From Pollenia angustigena (Eukaryota > Arthropoda > Insecta > Diptera > Polleniidae): DNA of 64,000 nucleotides. The notes below the pieces were generated by a model that ran no database searches, had not been told where the DNA came from, and saw nothing but the letters and a program-made list of their open reading frames with translations. Made by a program: the position numbers and the translations under genes. The DNA is taken from positions 51,616,957-51,680,956 of the forward strand of contig OV884059.1 in NCBI GenBank assembly GCA_930367215.1, given 5' to 3'. This document shows positions 11,874-23,143 of this stretch, piece by piece (the first letter of the stretch is position 1; the number at the start of each line of letters is the position of its first letter).

Positions 11874-12454
11874 ATATTGAGGCAGGCTTTTTTTTCTTTT
11901 TTCTAGGAAGTTGTATGAAACTTGACCCGTTCATTGGTTGATACTTGTTCAAATTGACATCAACTTTTATTATTTCAATTAGAGTCCAACCACTATCCAT
12001 TTCTTGAAACTCCTCCATTTTTTGTAACACTTTTTCAATTTTGTTATTGAAAATGACATCAAAATCTTCATTATAATATATTTCTTCCATTTTGGTTTGG
12101 AAGGTTTTTAGTTCTATTGATATATTTTCTCCGTCTTTAATGTTGGGCTTTATATAAAACCCAGAAAGTTCCATATTGAATTTTTATTATGACATGAAGT
12201 CTTAAAAACTTCTCCACTTCCGACTTTATTACTGCGGCAGCTTCTTTTAAAAATATTTCCGGAATAATATTTTTTTTATTCATATTTTCATATGAAAGAA
12301 TTATCATTCTATTTTTAAAGGCACTTGTCACTTGTTTCACTTTTCCTATTTGTTTTTTTGAACATGAAGATGCATGCGTTTTTTCATGCAATTTTAAGTC
12401 CATTTCTTTTTCAAAACCTTTTTTGCACTCACTACATTTAATTATACCGGCCAT
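11874..12454 (-). pseudogene. Polinton-like DNA polymerase B, N-terminal part with C2H2 finger
   Basis: The start codon at 12454 opens a 105-aa frame with a C2H2 zinc finger (CSECKKGFEKEMDLKLHEKTH pattern, C7, C10, H22, H26 approximately). A frameshift near 12170 moves to a second frame that continues through KMEEFQEMDSGWTL and NGSSFIQLPRKKKKK. This motif order matches the N-terminal region of Polinton-like polymerases that carry an added zinc finger. The frame then runs into the Helentron-like hairpin end at 11873; the next block of the same protein is found at 2890. Upstream lies an AT-rich spacer with repeated units. Confidence 0.72.
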
Positions 12455-12971
12455 GTTTACAGTTTCAAAAATACTTGATAACTGTTTAATAAAATATGTT
12501 ATAATTAATTTAAATAATTAAATAAAATACGTCTCAAAAGTTCATTAGTTCATAGGTTAATTCTTAAACTTTAAAAATGCCACGATTGCATTTTTTCACT
12601 TATGAAAAGTTTATTAACTCATAATTTAATATGAAGCAAACATTCAAGGTTAATGTTTAAACTTTAAAAATGCATACGATTGCACTTTTTAGCATAACGA
12701 AAAGTTTATTGACTTTTAATTTCCACAATAACAATTGTATATTTACTTTTTACCAGAATGTTCTTAAAAGTTCAATAATCATAGATCAGTTTTCAAAATA
12801 TGCTTTGATTAACATTAAATATATATACCAAAATAAAAAATAAGTGCATAAGTAAATAAATATATGATTTACGAGGTATTTTCAAAAGATTTTTTAATAT
12901 TTTTATTTAATTAAAAGACGGAAAGTGTTAAAATCAGTTGCGAATTTTGCAAACATTTAACGTTTGCAAAT
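12455..12971. promoter_or_regulatory. Repeat-bearing spacer upstream of polB
   Basis: An imperfect repeat of ~115 bp, with AAAAGTTYATT followed by TTAAACTTTAAAAATGC and CGATTGCA, occurs twice at 12535-12730 with a third start at ~12700. It lies directly upstream of the polymerase start and may be promoter sequence of the old element. That role is inferred from position only. Confidence 0.4.
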
Positions 12972-12975
12972 AAAT

Positions 12976-13245
12976 GAGCCGTTTATTTTGAAAGTGGCAT
13001 AAGTCATTTCGGTTTTTAAGTCGAGATATTTAAGGGTTTGCGTTTTAACACGTTTAAAAATATGGATGCTAACTTTCGAGAAGATTCACTTGTATTTGAT
13101 ACATCATGATAATGATATTTTTCTCAGTATTTATTATTATTATTATTTATTATTATTATTTATTATTATTATTTATTATTATATTTATTATTAACTCGAT
13201 TTTTTTTGAAAAAGTGACTAATGCCACTTTCAAAATAAACGGCTC
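12976..13245. mobile_element. MITE with 31-bp inverted ends and (ATT)n core
   Basis: GAGCCGTTTATTTTGAAAGTGGCATAAGTCA at 12976-13006 is matched inverted at ~13215-13245, with one mismatch. Both sides are flanked by AAAT (12972-12975 and 13246-13249), a possible 4-bp target duplication. The interior holds an (ATT)n microsatellite (~13133-13190). It sits at the 5' boundary of the following retrotransposon coding sequence. Confidence 0.7.
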
Positions 13246-13248
13246 AAA

Positions 13249-15905
13249 TATACCGAGGTGTTCTGGAAATCGAAAACGCAAAACGCTAGTCAGTAGGTAT
13301 ACAGAAACCATTAATAATCTTTCCGATCTTTCAAATATAAATTCTAATCTCGAAATTCAACAAAAAGTAAACATTTTTACTAGAAAATTTGTACTGCCGC
13401 TGAAAATAATTTTATCAAGAAGACTTTTGACCCCACAAATCGATGGTTTGTCACACAGTGTCATAATGCACGTAAACAAATGCTAAAAAAAACTCAATGA
13501 ATACCGTAAAATAAACACGGAAATTACAAGATTACTCTACGTAGAAAGTAGGTCAAAATATGCGAGTATATGTAAAAAGAAAAAGATATGTTATCAAAAT
13601 AATAACATCGAAAAGCTAAATTCAGTAAAAAGTAGCAAAGACTGGTGGAAGCTAGCCAACTTTGTAAAAAACCGACATCCAAAACTGGGAAATAATTTGA
13701 GTATTGATGACTTTTATCAATATTTTCAATCGCTTCTTTTTAACCCATATAGTGACATCATATTATCAGCTGCACATAGTGTTGATCCCTTTTTAGACTC
13801 ACCTTTTGAGATAAGAGAGCTTGATCTAGTTTTAAAAAACGCCAAACTAAACAAAGCACCAGGAAAAGACAGAATAAGCTATGAGTTCTACAAATTTGCA
13901 CCATTGAGTCTTCTAACGGAACTGTTGGCGCTATTTAACTTTATTTTTTTACACGAAGACTTACCTGATTCTTTTCGGCACTCTATCGTGATACCTCTTT
14001 TCAAAAAAGGTGATATAAATCTTGTATCCAACTATAGAGGCCTGTCTTTGCTTGACACAATTTACAAACTTTTTACAGGCCTAATCCTTAACCGTATAAC
14101 GTGCTGGGTAGAGTATCACAACATAATTAGCGAATTTCAAGCAGGCTTTCGTAAGAACTACTCCACTGTAGATAATCTATTTAATTTTACCAGTATTGTC
14201 AACCTTAACCAAAAGAAAAACAAGAATACATATTGCTTTTTCGTTGACTTTTCGTCTGCTTTTGATATTATACCAAGAAATAACTTATTTTATAAACTTT
14301 GTCGCTCAGGTTTATCTCGAAAAATTATAAGAATTTTAGGTGAAATGTATAAAAACACTACAAGTCAGGTCTGGGATGGGACATCATTATCAGATCCTTT
14401 TGATGTCTCGCAGGGTGTAAAACAAGGTTGTTTGCTTAGCCCTATTTTATTCTCACTTTACTTGAATGACCTTCACAATTACCTACCGGGTGGCATAACG
14501 ATCGCAGGCACCACTATAAAAGTCCTACTATACGCAGATGATATAGTCTTGTTATCGGATTCTCCAGTGATGCTACAGAAAACGATTGATGCACTATATA
14601 GCTATTGCAATCAATGGGATTTAGGAATAAATCTGAACAAATCAAAAATAATGATACTCAGAAAAGGAGCAAGGATTAACAACGATATTTCCTGGAAATA
14701 TGGCGAAAACCAAATTGAGATTGTAAATGAATATAAATATCTAGGAATATTGCTAACCTACAATCTATCATATAGAAAACACTTAACATCTAAACTTTCC
14801 TCGTCAAAACTTGCGATAAACTAAACTTGGTTAAGCTACATCCACAACCCAAAAATAAGTTTATCAAATAAACTTAAAATTTTCAATGCTGCGGCAAAAT
14901 CCATTATGTGTTATGGTGCCGAAATATGGGGTATCATTAGTTATGAGGAAGTGGAAAAATTATTGAGATATTTCTTAAAGAAACTGCTCTATCTCCCTCA
15001 AAACACTCCTACTTATATGCTTCATTTGGAAGCTGGCATTCCTACAATTTATCTAGATACTTTAAGATTACATTTTGGTTACATCAGGAAGGCTTTTAAT
15101 CTGCCTGAAAATAGGTTACCGCGAATATTAGCTGAGGAAACTGTGAGACAGTGCGTTAACTGGTACTCTCAGTGGAGATCATTGTGTAGGGAAACTAATA
15201 TCATCTTTGATTTTGATACTTGGAGAATAAATCTTTGGTCCCATCAAAAACTCGTTTTAAACTCCTTAAAAAATCTACAACACGAAAAATTTATCGCAAG
15301 CGCAAAAAATTCTCGCTTTCATGATTTGTATTCACAATTGCAATATGACATACAACCTTATTTCTGCGATAATTATTCAACGCACTTTGTAAGCTTAATA
15401 CTAAGAGCCAGAGGAGGGTTACTCAAATTGGGGGCGCGCCCATTTCAAGGAAATTATGTTAACATATGTACATTATGTAACTGTAATGAACCGAAAAATA
15501 CCCTACATTTCCTTGGAAGATGCCCCATATTCTGTAACTATCGTGTGCAATCGTTTAATAAACGGCTTCTTTCCCCCGATGAGGTTAAAGATCTTTTAAA
15601 TGGCAAAAACTTTATGCGTTTATACACATATATAGTAAATTGTTTAAAGTATCGAAATATTATCTTAACACAATACTACTAATTATTAAAATTATTTGAG
15701 CTTTTTTAAAGTATTCTATACTTTTTAATTAGGTTTGATTATAATTACTTTCATCCTTTTTAGAGCCAATCAGACACACAACATTATGTTATGTCCTATT
15801 ATGATTTTTATTATTATTTTTATTTAATTTTAAGCTCTTTGTTATTTTTTAAGTTTGTTTAAAATTTTATAAATAATAAAATCATTCATTCATTCATTCA
15901 TAGTT
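13249..15905 (+). mobile_element. 5'-truncated non-LTR retrotransposon
   Basis: Reverse transcriptase and a C-terminal zinc-knuckle segment are present, but no endonuclease domain. The 3' end is a short (ATTC)n tail (15882-15901). A tail of tandem tetranucleotides rather than poly(A), together with RT motif style, argues against the Jockey type seen elsewhere in the window. The clade cannot be fixed by eye. Confidence 0.8.
13252..15682 (+). pseudogene. LINE ORF2 (reverse transcriptase), frameshifted
   Basis: A degraded linker (13252-13690) leads to a 375-aa frame (13697-14824). That frame has RT motifs KAPGKDRISYEF (residues 53-64), FFVDFSSAFD (181-190), SQGVKQGCLLSP (238-249) and catalytic YADD (279-282). 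A stop at 14822 separates it from a second part (14906-15682) holding the thumb/C-terminal region and a CTLCNC..HFLGRC zinc-knuckle-like motif. The polymerase would copy its own RNA at a nicked target. The missing endonuclease, frameshift near 13485 and stop make it inactive. Confidence 0.87.
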
Positions 15906-16190
15906 AAACTCTATGATACATTTTTGACTTTGACTGCAAAGTATTATGATGTTTAGGAACTCAGCCATAACATCTATTCTAATATACTCAGGCTTAATAC
16001 CTTGGGCAATATTCACAATTTTTTTATACATCTGAAAACAAACAAGGAAAAAATAATAAATAATTAAATATACCTTTTTTATGTACGAAATGCTTACCAT
16101 TTTTATTAAGTTTCCTTTAAAGTGGCAAATAGAATAATAATGTGGAATATACTCCCTAAGCCTTTTTATATTAATGGCAAACTTTCAAAT
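15894..16190 (-). other. Possible two-exon coding fragment, unidentified
   Basis: On the minus strand a frame reads REYIPHYYSICHFKGNLIK, then a plausible donor ATG|GTAAGC near 16099, a short intron, an acceptor TTTGTTTTCAG near 16030, and MYKKIVNIAQGIKPEYIRID. It ends inside the (ATTC)n tail of the neighbouring LINE, as if that insertion had truncated it. I do not recognise the protein; it could be chance. Confidence 0.25.
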
Positions 16191-16387
16191 TGAGTTAATC
16201 TCTATACTTACATGTGCTGCATATTCTAAATATATTACACATTACTCTATCTTATTTTAAAATACTCAAACAATTTATTTTTAAACATTTTTAAATTTCT
16301 CTTCATTGAAGAAATTATAATCAACTTTATATAATTCTCTTTTTTTATTAAAAATTACTCAAAATTTTTTTATTTTGTTTATATTTA
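16191..16387. other. AT-rich spacer
   Basis: No gene, repeat or element end is seen apart from homopolymer runs. Confidence 0.4.
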
Positions 16388-16597
16388 AAATTCCTCCTTA
16401 TGGAAAAATGCATTGGAGCAAAAAAAAAAAAAAGTTGAAAAATTAATCTAGAATATCTAAGTTAAAAGTCACATTTCAATTTAAAAATTCCTCCCTATGG
16501 GAAGAAAAAATTCCTCCTTATGGGAAAACACGTAGGGAGGAAATTTAAATTTAAAAATTCCTCCTTATGGGAATCACGTAGGGAGGAAAAATCATAT
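16388..16597. repeat. Short TTCCTCCYTATGGGAA repeats with inverted partners
   Basis: The 16-mer TTCCTCCTTATGGGAA (with variants) occurs four times, and CACGTAGGGAGGAAA twice, which is an inverted relative of TTCCTCC. The cluster directly follows the 3' end of the companion ORF of the virus-like element (minus strand). It could mark an element terminus, but I cannot show that. Confidence 0.6.
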
Positions 16598-16612
16598 ACA
16601 AAATCCCCATAT

Positions 16613-18378
16613 TTATACTACTTCTGTAAGTTCCTCAATAAGTGAAATTATCTCGTTTTTATGATTATTATGACCAGCACCTTCCGATGAAAGGAGTAAA
16701 CGTAATTCATTAGGATCATCCCAATAAATATAGTTTGGTTTACGTTTTTCTACTAATTTTAAGGATAATCCACTACCTTTAGTAAGAATATTACTCTTTG
16801 TATTAAATAATTTTTTTATAATGCGTTCCTATTTAAATGCCTTAGTTGCTTTAATTTGTTTATTTGACTGATAGTTACGTCTGTGTACATTTGTATTAAT
16901 AAGAATATCTTCATATTTTTTTAAATCTATTTTATTATAATGTAAAAGTTTTATGTGGAATAATAGTTCAAATAATCCTGGTGTCAATTTCAATTTTTTA
17001 TCGCCTTCATATAAAGTGTTACCGTTATTTAATTTTAGTTTGTTTGTTCAATATCGCCAATTTCCAGCATGGTCTATATTAAATCCATAGATTCTATCAA
17101 TCATTTTATTATTTAATAACAACATAATATTCTCATAATTAATTTAATTCGTTTCTTATCGGTATTTAATTGTGTTTTACTTTTACGTTTCGAAAATAAA
17201 TGGGTGATTTTGTTGCGTTTTCTATCACCATCTTCATCAAAATTTGAAAGCAATGAATAATTCTTTCGTTTTAGATTGTTTTTGGTTTTTATCATTTTTC
17301 GATTGTGCTGTGGATGTTGTTGTTGTTTTTAGTGAAATATGCTTTTAAGTATTGTTAGGTTTTAATAATGTCGATGTTTTTTGTTGATTGTATAATTTTC
17401 ATATTATTTTTCTTTCTCTTTATATAAGGTAGAGTAGGTGTGTTGTTGCTAAATGTTCTTATTCGCTTTAAGTTGTTTAGGTATTGGACTTTGTTGTCAT
17501 TATTATCTTCATTGTAATGGTCATTACCATCAATATCCATGTCGTAGTTAGATTTATTTTCTTCATTTAACCTCATCAAACTAGATGCATTATCAATATC
17601 ATCATCATAATCCATATTGCAATTATATCTGTTTTCTTCATTAAAACCAGGGACCCGAAATAACTGTTAATATTTTTTAAATAGCCAATAGGTTATGGAA
17701 AAAATAACTGAAAAAATTGGTCTTAATTATAAATTACCCAGAAAATTATAGGTCTGCCATTTTTGGCCTTTGATAACCGTTATGAAAGATTATTATTTTT
17801 TTTGGTCTTTGATAACCGTTATGAAAGATTATTAATTTTTTTGGTCTTTGGTAACCATTATGAAAGATTGTTATTCTTATGGGTCTTCTATAACCATTAT
17901 AAAAAAATTTTTATTTTTTCTGTCTTCTATAACCACGCTACAGTTCGCAAACTCCAAATAATGTTTTCATAAAACTAGTGTGAAATTCGATGTGGAAGAC
18001 CGAAAAAAATAAAAATCTTTTGTAATGGTTACGGAAGACCAAAAAAAATTAAAATCTTTTATAATGGTTATAGATGACCAAAAAAATTAAAAGTCTTTTG
18101 TAATGGTTACGGAAGACCAAAAAACATTTAAATCTTTTGTAATGGTTATGGAAGCCCAAAAAAAACAAAAATAATAACGGCGATCGTACTGTTCCAGAAG
18201 ATTTTTTTTGTCTTATCAAATTTTTTTATTATATATTTTAAAGGTTTTGTTATAGGCTTAAAGGTTTCTTCTAACATATTTACTTTCTCTATTTTATTAA
18301 GTTTAATATTTTTAAATATTTCCTTAAATGCCGCTTTGGTTTCAACAATAACTTTTTCAATTCATTATTTTTACTCAT
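16613..18378 (-). pseudogene. Companion ORF of the virus-like element, minus copy
   Basis: Start ATG at 18378 is followed by a frameshifted basic N-terminus (KVIVETKAAFKEIF, KYIIKK). After the Foldback-like insertion (17650-18178) comes an acidic, asparagine-rich repeat region (DYDDDIDNASSLMRLNEENK), a basic stretch (KRIRTF, FSKRKSKTQL), and a C-terminal domain with GLFELL-type and YIYWDDPNEL motifs ending at 16613. From memory this resembles an uncharacterised animal family I know as DUF8207, often found with virus-like packaging genes; the name should be checked. Several frameshifts make it a pseudogene. The plus copy is at 25357-27732. Confidence 0.7.
17650..18178. mobile_element. Foldback-like element with inverted sub-repeat arrays
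   Basis: The left half contains four to five direct ~39-bp units of the form GGTCTTTGATAACCGTTATGAAAGATT (17762, 17802, 17841, 17880). The right half contains four inverted units (AATCTTTTGTAATGGTTACGGAAGACC type, 18010-18160). A ~50-bp unique spacer separates the halves. Inverted arrays of sub-repeats are the hallmark of Foldback elements. The plus copy of the host ORF lacks this block. Confidence 0.7.
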
Positions 18379-18414
18379 GATTGCTGTATGCATGTGTTTA
18401 TATTTTAAACTATA

Positions 18415-18545
18415 AACGATCTGGTTTATATCGCTTCTGATCTGCTTTCGATCTGCTTTTGATCTGTTTTCGATCTGCTTTTGATCTGCTATCGATCTGC
18501 GTCTGATCTGCTTTGTATCTGCTTTCGATCTGTTTCATATAAAAT
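18415..18545 (-). promoter_or_regulatory. AGATC(A/G)AAAGC tandem array, copy 1
   Basis: About ten 11-12-bp units of CAGATCRAAAG lie between the ATPase stop and the companion ORF start. The same array occurs at 25190-25320 in the plus copy, and a shorter one upstream of the ATPase at 19737-19812. Position between genes in each copy suggests an intergenic control repeat; this is an inference. Confidence 0.65.
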
Positions 18546-18559
18546 CTTACTTATAATTG

Positions 18560-18744
18560 AATAAAATTATTAAATTCCTGTATATAATGGCCGCCATTAA
18601 TTGGATCGTCCTTACTGACAACAACAAACCATAATTATTTTTCCAACATTCCTTACAAATTGTTATAAACTTTTTAAAACTGTTTAAATGAGACACATTT
18701 TTTTTGTTGGAATAATTTTTGAACGAAGTTTTATTTATACACAC
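18560..18744 (-). pseudogene. Packaging ATPase C-terminal fragment, minus copy
   Basis: Reads FKKFITICKECWKNNYG and then, after a one-base shift, the final ~20 residues of the ATPase. It contains the uninterrupted sequence ACAATTTGTAAGGAATG that is split by the Harbinger element in the plus copy. Sequence upstream (toward 18780) no longer resembles the gene, so the copy is truncated at the inversion junction. Confidence 0.7.
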
Positions 18745-19735
18745 AACACAATGTTATTTTTCTTTATCACTCTCTGCTGAAATGTAACCAAAAACGGCAG
18801 CAGACCGACTCTATTTTTGTATTTGATGTATTTAACCAAACAGTTTTAAAAAATTGAATACGGGATTTTGTTTCTTGAAATGTTGTTTCTGCTATTGTTT
18901 TTCTTATAGTTGCACTTTTTTAAAGCGTCCAAAAAAAGACTGTGTGTGTTTTTTATTGTTGTTCTTATATTTCACATAAAGAAGTGCTGCTTACGATCAA
19001 ATAAAAAAATGCAAAAAGACGACAACATTAAAGAGCGTTAACAATTTCATACAAAATTATGAAAACTTGACACCAATAACGCGTTTATTATATATTTGAA
19101 GAGTTGTCCACATTTTTGTTGGTTAAATAAAAATCAAACAAAAATATTGTTTGAATCAGTAAAAAAATTTATAGAAATGAAAAAAATTTTCAAACAAGCG
19201 TTTGTTTGGAAATAATTCGGCAATAATTTTTTCTGTGTATACGAAAATTCCTAAGCATTTGATATGTGATACTGTGTTGGAAAGGTAATTGTGGTTTTGT
19301 TGTTGTAAGTATAGGCTTGTTAAGACTATTATACTTTGTATTAAAACATGTCAAAAACTCAAGTAATATGTAAAAGTTTGACAGTGTGAATACATGTGTG
19401 ATGAAAATGACAAGTATTATGAAAAAAAGTTTGACATTCCATACGACTTCATCGTTTTAAAAAAAAATGTCTAAACTTTGGAAAAGGCTTGCATTTTTTT
19501 TCATGTGTGAGTGTTTATACTTTGTGTGATGGTGTGGACACAAACTGTTATGTTAAATTAGATTTTTTGACATTCGCAATAAAGCTCATTAGATTTCTAT
19601 CACACAAAGTATTATGAAATACGTAAGACTTGTGAGATAGTGAAAACTAGTATTAAGGATAATCGAATTAATGGTCTTCTTTAGAGAAAGGGATTTCATT
19701 ATGTTATTCAAATATAAGTAAGGTTGTATTCATAA
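18745..19735. other. Junction between the two inverted module copies
   Basis: No complete gene. A ~45-bp plus-strand scrap of the ATPase (YTKIPKHLICD, 19239-19271) is present. The remainder is unassigned AT-rich sequence with repeated TACTTTGTGTGAT-like motifs (19325, 19514 and inverted near 19605). It may contain further small element fragments that I cannot delimit. Confidence 0.5.
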
Positions 19736-19736
19736 A

Positions 19737-19812
19737 ATAGATCGAAAAGCTGATCGAAGGCATATATAAAGCAGATCAGAAGCTGATATAAAGCATATCA
19801 GCAGAGCAGAGC
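19737..19812 (+). promoter_or_regulatory. GATC/GCAG repeat array upstream of ATPase
   Basis: Diverged units (GATCGAAAAGCTGATCGAAGG, AAAGCAGATCAGAAGCTGAT) immediately precede the ATPase start at 19816. They are related to the arrays at 18415 and 25190. Confidence 0.55.
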
Positions 19813-19815
19813 AAT

Positions 19816-20339
19816 ATGGGAATAGTTAAACAAAACGAAACAAAACAAATTGTTATTAGAAATGCTGATGTTAAAAAAGAAAAAAAAATCTAAAATTGTA
19901 CATAGCACACTATTACCAAACACAATAAGAGCGTTAATTGTTGAACCATCAAACTGTCGTAAGACTTATGTAATGATTAGTCTTATAGAAAGACCTAATG
20001 GTCTTTGTTTGAAAAACATATACATATATTTAAAATCTATTTACATTCTCGGAAAATGAAAAAGTTTTAAGTCCAGCTAAAGCAAATCCACACTCTATAA
20101 TAACATTCGATGATGTAATTTGTGGTAAACAAGACACTGTAAGAGATTACTTTTGTATGGGTAGACATAAACATATAGATTGTATTATGTCAAACATATA
20201 CGAAAATTCCTAAACATTTGATATGTGGTAATGCAAATATGATTATAATATTTAAACAAGATGAAATGAATTTAAAGCATATATTTAATAATCATGTTAT
20301 CGGTGATATATCATTTAAACAGTTTATAACAATTTGTAA
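19816..20339 (+). pseudogene. A32/FtsK-like packaging ATPase, 5' part, plus copy
   Basis: Start ATG at 19816. A poly(A) run near 19882 gives a +1 shift. Then come LLPNTIRALIVEPSNCRKTYVM, where the Walker A loop has lost both glycines expected of GPSNCGKT, and SIITFDDVIC (Walker B), then DYFCMGRHKHIDC, a frameshift, and FKQDEMNLKHIF. The family pumps viral DNA into capsids. The damaged Walker A and frameshifts show this copy is dead. The coding sequence stops at 20339, where the Harbinger element begins, and resumes at 25067. Confidence 0.78.
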
Positions 20340-20558
20340 AGGCGCCCGTACACGACATGTATTTGTCATCTGACATGTCAAATTTTCAAGTCACATGTAA
20401 TTGCTCATGTCTGTCAAAATTGCTGTTTTACATAAGGTTTATAATATTTGGTCACACACGTACATGTTTTTTGCTTCTGACATTGTCTATGTTTTTTTCA
20501 ACAGCTGATCAGTGCCAAAATTTTATTAAAATAATTAGTTTTTAAAAGTGATTGTAAA

Positions 20559-22049
20559 ATGGACTCCAAAGCTAATTCAATTGCAGTGTGCAGTATTATT
20601 TCAATTATAACTGCAATTAAATCAAAGTTAAAAAAAAAGAAAAGAGAAAAAGAAACCGTTCTCTGTGGAGCCAACAATGGGTGCTTCGCAGGGACTCTGG
20701 ACTAGGCTTTGCTTCAATGGCTATAAACGAGCTGCGATTGGAAGATCCGAAAGTATTTCACAACTTCTCAAGAATGTCGTATAAGTCTTTTTGTGAATTG
20801 TTAGAGAAAGTGACTCCCTTTATTCTAAGGCAGAACACTGAAATGCGTGAAGCCATTTCGCCTAGTGCAAGGTGATACCAAATGCTCAAAAACATTTTAA
20901 TAAAAAACGAATAATACATATTTAATTTTAGATTACTTTTAACGTTAAGATTTCTGGCCACTGGAGAAAAATTTGCACAATTGTCATATGGATTTAGAGT
21001 TTCTGCGTCGTCTATAGGTTTAATCATCCCGGAAACAATTGAAGCCATTTATTCAACATTAAAAGACGATTTTTTAAAAGTGCGTATAAGTTTTTTGGGT
21101 ATATATACATATTTGTACATGCCCATTTTAGACAAAAAGTTAAATGTGTTTTTTAAGGTTCCCCAAAATAAAAATGAGTGGAAAAAAGTTGCGGATGAGT
21201 TTGAGCGAAAATGGAATTTTCCTTATTGCTTAGGAGCCATAGGTAAAAATCATATTTACATAAGATTTTTTAAATAATTTAAACTAATTTCAATATTAAC
21301 ATATTTATGCATTTGCATATGTAGATGGCAAGCATATTGCTATTAGGCCCCGAAAAGACTATGGATCCTATTACTACAACTATAAAGGATTTCATAGCGT
21401 GATTTTGTTAGCTATAGTGGATGCAAATTACAATTTTCTATATGTCAACGTCGGGTCAAACGGTAGAGCCAACGATGCAGCTGTCTTTAATGAATCGTCA
21501 CTATGTGAGGGCATTGAAAATAATATATTTGATTTTCCTCTAGAGGCTAATCTGCCTGGAACGGACAAAAAGGTTCCATATGTTTTCGTTGCTGATGATG
21601 CGTTCCGATTGAGCCCAAGAATTTTAAAGCCATATGGGGAAAGGTCAACGAACGCAAATAAAATTTTCAATTATAGACTGAGTAGATCACGTCGAATAGT
21701 GGAAAATGCCTTTGGGATTTTGGCAAACAAATTTCAAGTTTTCCAAAAGGAAATAGATTTACCTATTGAAAAAGTGGAGAGGCTAACATTGGCTGCATGT
21801 GCTTTACACAATTTTATAAGAGCACGAGATGGTATTGACTCCAAATTTTTGGATGTAGAAAACACCAGCTGTATAAGTTTGGAAAATGGATCTTGGCGAA
21901 GTGAAGTTTCGTTAACAAATATGCAAAGATACCATGGAAATCGTTCGGGTGATGAGGGTAGGAAAGTGCGGGATACATATTCTGAATACTTCAATGGTGA
22001 AGGATCTGTTCCTTGGCAAAATGATGCAGTTAAAAAATTCAATTTTTAA
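20559..22049 (+). CDS. Harbinger DDE transposase, four exons, possible exon-1 frameshift
   Basis: Exons 20559-20871, 20932-21079, 21158-21242 and 21325-22049 are joined by GT-AG introns of 60-82 bp. DDE_Tnp_4-type motifs are GAI-D-GKHI (the first catalytic Asp codon is split by intron 3), a VADDAF block (second Asp), and RIVENAFG (catalytic Glu). The C-terminal part (AACALHNFI) is typical. The ATG at 20559 is one base out of frame with the rest because of an A run near 20631. A later start at 20681 would avoid this but loses residues common to the family. The protein would cut at TWA sites together with the MADF partner. Confidence 0.85.
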
Positions 22050-22134
22050 AACCCATACAGTTTTTTTATAGAAAAATTGTTGCTTGGTTTTAAATAAATA
22101 TATCTAGCTTTTATTTTCGTCTAATCTAGACCTA

Positions 22135-23143
22135 CGAGGGTCGAACTGGAAAATCATATTATTTCAATATATTTTTTAGATACTGTGCCCATGTTCTGTA
22201 ACTCTCGCGTCAGTAAACTTTTCGATTGAAATGTGTGAAATGAAACAGAAATGCCATAAATTGAAACAAACAGCTGTTTTTCTCACTAAACTGTATCTGC
22301 AACTTTTTTTTGGCGAGTACTAGCTGTCACGTAAGGAAATTACTCCCCAAATTTCAGAAAAAGTGTGTCTGTAATATTTTTGTGCGAAAAGTTTCCGCTT
22401 TGAACTGTCAAATAAACTCACGTATAAAAACGGGGCGAGAAAAACTTGTAACACCAAAAAACACTTAAAAATGTAAAATACAAAGAATAATAATAATAAT
22501 ATTTTGTTCTTGGCACATTTTATTTATTGTTTAATTATTTTGCTTTTAACATTTATATAAAATATACGAATGTTTTTAAATCGTTTGCAAACAACAAACA
22601 TTAAAGTCACACTTTACATTATTTGGTAAAGCCGACGGTTCTAATTTCGCCGCCGTCGTTGAAAAATTTTCAATTTTAGTAAATTTTGGTCGCCGTCAAC
22701 GTTATTTGTTACTGGCGTTTTCAATGTCTGCAATGTCACATCGGCTTCGAGTGCAATATTATGACATTTATAACGTAACGACGTAATCTCTTTTGATAGT
22801 TTTCGACATGAGTTACAGACACACTTTTTTCTCACTTTTCGAGAAACGATGGAATATTTTGTGTCACATCTTTTCGACGCGAGAAGTTCTCACTATAGTT
22901 ACAGAACATGGGTACTGGTTTCTCAATATTTATTTCTCGATTTCGTATTTTTAGCAATAATCTGGTTGTTCATTTGCAGTTACCATATAATTTTTTCACT
23001 GACCACCAAAAAAGTAACATACAGGATTCTGTAATTAGAGAACCCCGTTTTTTCAGACCTTTTAATTTTTAACCATAAACTTTTTTGTGAACTAGTATCT
23101 AAAATATATATTGAAATAATATAATTTTCCAGTTCGACCCTCG
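22135..23143. mobile_element. 1009-bp TA-flanked MITE nested in the Harbinger element
   Basis: CGAGGGTCGAACTGGAAAAT at 22135 and its inverted match ending at 23143 form ~50-bp inverted repeats flanked by TA. A second inverted pair (CATGTTCTGTAACT, 22191 and ~22895) lies inside. No transposase frame is seen. The TA target suggests mobilisation by a Tc1/mariner-type enzyme. It separates the two Harbinger genes, whose ends are marked by TTTTCGTCTAAT and ATTAGACGAAAA. Confidence 0.85.

Noticed and set aside
13106..13486. Membrane-like ORF rich in Ile/Tyr
   Set aside because: The hydrophobic start is the translated (ATT)n microsatellite of the MITE; the rest is LINE linker sequence.
18745..19240. 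TA-flanked MITE with ACACAGAAAAA-type ends at the inversion junction
   Set aside because: The two ends match only a few bases and flanks are not one continuous gene; not enough to call an element.
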